Of a stretch of 7,706 nt of DNA, positions 6,001 to 7,706 are shown piece after piece; position 1 is the first letter of the stretch, and every line of letters begins with the position of its first letter. The position numbers were made by a program, and so were the translations under genes. The stretch is from an uncultured Saprospirales bacterium (lineage in GTDB: Bacteria; Bacteroidota; Bacteroidia; Chitinophagales; JADIYW01), in contig CALLKF010000207.1 of the NCBI GenBank assembly GCA_938008535.1, positions 1-7,706 on the forward strand, read 5' to 3'. Under the pieces are notes generated by a model. That model worked only from the letters and a program-made list of their open reading frames with translations, was not told where the DNA came from and searched no databases.

Positions 6001-6420
6001 AGATTTGAGAAGTGAGATTTGAGAAATCACTTCGCAAGGTTATTTAATAATTTATCTTTGAATTTAAAAATCATTTTTTGAATTTGATGAATACTGTCTA
6101 AAGCATCATCTTGTTGAACTAAAGAAATATATCCTAATCTATGAGATAATTCAATTTGCGTTTCTAATTCGCAAGATGAACCGTACGAATGATGAAGAAA
6201 ATTTGCAAAATCTTTATCAGAACTTCTTCCTGAACCTTCAGCAATATTTGATGGTATTGAAACCACACATCTTTTTATTTGTGAAGATAACGCATACATT
6301 TCTTCTTTAGGAAATGAAGCAATCATCTTATAAATAGATACTACTAAATCCATCGAATCATTCCAAATCTTTAATTTTCTAAAATCGTGTCTCATATCTC
6401 AAGTCTATAATCTCTAATCT
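6001..6420 (-). mobile_element. Putative 420-bp unit: four-helix-bundle gene between inverted 7-bp-repeat arms
   Basis: The arms are 6001-6028 (plus strand, starting AGATTTGAGAAGTGAGATTT) and 6393-6420 (minus strand, starting AGATTAGAGATTATAGACTT). They match at 20 of 28 positions without gaps and enclose a single gene. The inner end of the right arm is the gene's ATG; the left arm's last two bases fall in its stop codon. The outer end of the right arm is the last base of the fadN stop codon. The unit carries no transposase, and I see no clear target-site duplication. Calling it mobile rests on the layout and on the similar empty repeat at 4731-4801. A structured RNA unit is the alternative. 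Confidence 0.5.
6027..6395 (-). CDS. Four-helix-bundle protein, 23S rRNA intervening-sequence (S23/IVP) family
   Basis: A 122-residue protein of the family first known from intervening sequences in 23S rRNA genes (PF05635/TIGR02436), related to the Avd accessory protein of diversity-generating retroelements. Family signatures are FRKLKIWNDSMDL in helix 1 (about 5-28), YALSSQIKRCVVSIPSNIAE with EGSGR in helix 2 (34-58), and DFANFLHHSYGSSCELETQI with HRLGYI in helix 3 (61-93); helix 4 fills the rest and ends in lysines. The length is normal, so the gene looks intact. Members are thought to be basic oligomers that bind nucleic acid, but the role of stand-alone copies is not known. It sits between fadN (24 bases upstream) and fadA (40 bases downstream) in the same direction, so it should be co-transcribed. 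Nothing links it to fatty-acid metabolism; the flanking repeats point to insertion. Confidence 0.93.
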   Translation of the reverse strand: MRHDFRKLKIWNDSMDLVVSIYKMIASFPKEEMYALSSQIKRCVVSIPSNIAEGSGRSSDKDFANFLHHSYGSSCELETQIELSHRLGYISLVQQDDALDSIHQIQKMIFKFKDKLLNNLAK

Positions 6421-7706
6421 TAGTTTCTTAATGGTTTGCCTGTGGTCAACATTGCCTGGATTCTTTCTAAAGTTTTCTTTTCACCACATAATGATAAGAA
6501 TGCTTCTCTTTCCAAATCCAATAAATATTGTTCGTTGACCTGTGTTGGTGCAGACAAATCGCCACCGCACATTACATAAGCTACTTTTTTAGCGATCAAT
6601 GCATCGTGCGCAGAAATGTAACCACCAGCAACGAAAGACTCCACACCAACCGTTAATGTACCTAAGCCGGTTCTACCTAAAACAGTGATATCATTTCTAT
6701 GAGCAGTTTGCGTATAACCTTTTGCAGATAATTCTAACACTTCGCGTTTTGCTTCTGCAATTACACGTTTGCCATTTACAACTACTCTGTCAACACCTTT
6801 ACGCATTAAATTCAAATCGATTGCTTCTGCTGCTGAAGTTGCCACTTTTGCCATTGCAATTGATAAGAAATTATCTTGCAACGTTTGTAACATCGGATCA
6901 CCATTTTTGAAACTATCAGAAGTTCTTAAAGTCAATTCTTTAGTGCCACCACCAGCTGGAATTAAACCAACACCAACTTCCACTAAACCAATATAGGTTT
7001 CTGCTGCTGCAACTACTGCATTAGAGTGCATCGTTACTTCGCAACCACCACCAAGCGTCATTCCATGTGGTGCTGAAACTACCGGAATTGCTGAGTATCT
7101 GCAACGCATGGTAGTTTGCTGAAACTGACGAATTGCCATATCTAATTCATCATATTCTTGCTCCATTGCCATCATGGAAATCATCATTAAATTAGCACCA
7201 ACAGAAAAGTTAGTTGCATCGTTTCCGATTACTAAACCTTTGTAACCACCTTCTGCAATTTCAATTGATTTTTGAATTGCAGCTAAAACATCACCACCTA
7301 AAGAATTCATTTTTGAAGTAAATTCTAAATTCAAAACACCATCGCCAATATCATGCAAAGTTCCACCACTGTTTTTCCAAACTGGTTTGTTACTTCGTAA
7401 ATTATCTAAAACAATAAACGAATCAGCACCTGGAATTGCTTTGTATGATTTTGATTGTTGATCGTAATATTTTTTTACACCATTTTCTACTTTATAAAAA
7501 GAAGTATTGCCAGCTGCTAACATCTCAGTTACCCAAGTACCAATGGTTAAACCATCTGCTTTTGCTAACTCAATTCCTTTTTCGATACCAACGATATCCC
7601 AATATTGAAAAGGACCAATGTCCCAAGCAAAACCTGCGCGCAATGCATCATCTACTGCATATAATACATCAGAAATTTCTGGAACACGATTAGAAACATA
7701 CGCAAA
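6420..7706 (-). CDS. fadN: 3-hydroxyacyl-CoA dehydrogenase/enoyl-CoA hydratase (FadN-like), 5' part beyond the window
   Basis: Bifunctional beta-oxidation enzyme that hydrates 2-enoyl-CoA and oxidises the resulting 3-hydroxyacyl-CoA with NAD. Only the last 428 residues are here; the frame stays open to the window edge, so the NAD-binding domain is outside. Visible residues 1-70 are the end of the dehydrogenase part (AGFAWDIGPFQYWDIVG). About 115-330 form a crotonase domain with the oxyanion-hole segment NFSVGANLM (166-174), then HGMTLGGGCEV with Glu223 and GLVEVGVGLIPAGGGT with Glu243, the two predicted catalytic glutamates. The C-terminus LDLEREAFLSL...GKPLRN is complete. Dehydrogenase before hydratase is the FadN order, opposite to E. 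coli FadB. First visible gene of the operon. Its TAA shares its last base with the inverted arm before the four-helix-bundle gene. A 5' end inside the window (such as TTG at 7643) is wrong, as homology continues upstream. Confidence 0.93.
   Translation of the reverse strand, partial: FAYVSNRVPEISDVLYAVDDALRAGFAWDIGPFQYWDIVGIEKGIELAKADGLTIGTWVTEMLAAGNTSFYKVENGVKKYYDQQSKSYKAIPGADSFIVLDNLRSNKPVWKNSGGTLHDIGDGVLNLEFTSKMNSLGGDVLAAIQKSIEIAEGGYKGLVIGNDATNFSVGANLMMISMMAMEQEYDELDMAIRQFQQTTMRCRYSAIPVVSAPHGMTLGGGCEVTMHSNAVVAAAETYIGLVEVGVGLIPAGGGTKELTLRTSDSFKNGDPMLQTLQDNFLSIAMAKVATSAAEAIDLNLMRKGVDRVVVNGKRVIAEAKREVLELSAKGYTQTAHRNDITVLGRTGLGTLTVGVESFVAGGYISAHDALIAKKVAYVMCGGDLSAPTQVNEQYLLDLEREAFLSLCGEKKTLERIQAMLTTGKPLRN

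Overview
The window looks like a chromosomal segment of a member of the Bacteroidota, probably from the Chitinophagales/Saprospirales side, although the exact lineage cannot be fixed from this sequence. The evidence is AT-rich intergenic DNA, A-rich start contexts with no Shine-Dalgarno motif, many short repeat arrays between genes, a gene for the 23S rRNA intervening-sequence type of four-helix-bundle protein, and beta-oxidation proteins of the kind common in that phylum. No rRNA, tRNA, CRISPR array or transposase gene is visible.

The left part (1-2896) reads on the plus strand. Positions 1-278 hold a mosaic of short repeat units in one orientation, including three perfectly spaced 51-bp tandem copies. 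After an AT-rich leader comes a 304-residue protein without signal peptide: a helical N-terminal part of unknown function plus a C-terminal carboxypeptidase-regulatory-like beta-sandwich. Its stop codon lies at the edge of a modular array of 16- and 8-bp units (to about 1590), followed by an intrinsic terminator. A second plus-strand gene encodes an exported 311-residue protein of unknown function. It ends at a strong hairpin terminator that works in both directions, next to a second perfect hairpin.

The right part (2933-7706) reads on the minus strand and is a fatty-acid beta-oxidation operon. In transcription order it holds a 3-hydroxyacyl-CoA dehydrogenase/enoyl-CoA hydratase (its 5' half is outside the window), a four-helix-bundle protein, a thiolase and a long-form acyl-CoA dehydrogenase. 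Without the four-helix-bundle gene the order is that of fadN-fadA-fadE of Bacillus subtilis. The three enzymes cover the whole cycle: FadE makes the 2-enoyl-CoA, FadN hydrates and oxidises it, and FadA releases acetyl-CoA.

The most interesting feature is how the four-helix-bundle gene sits in this operon. It is enclosed by two 28-bp inverted arms made of 7-bp AGATTTG-like units (6001-6028 and 6393-6420, 20 of 28 positions matching). The ATG start is the inner end of one arm, the stop codon overlaps the inner end of the other, and the outer end of one arm is the last base of the fadN stop codon. A similar inverted repeat without a gene lies between fadA and fadE (4731-4801), and its left arm matches the left arm of the gene-bearing unit at 20 of 22 positions. 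Together they look like a full and an empty copy of one small mobile or RNA-level element that enters operons without breaking the flanking genes. That is an inference from the layout; nothing here shows mobility directly.
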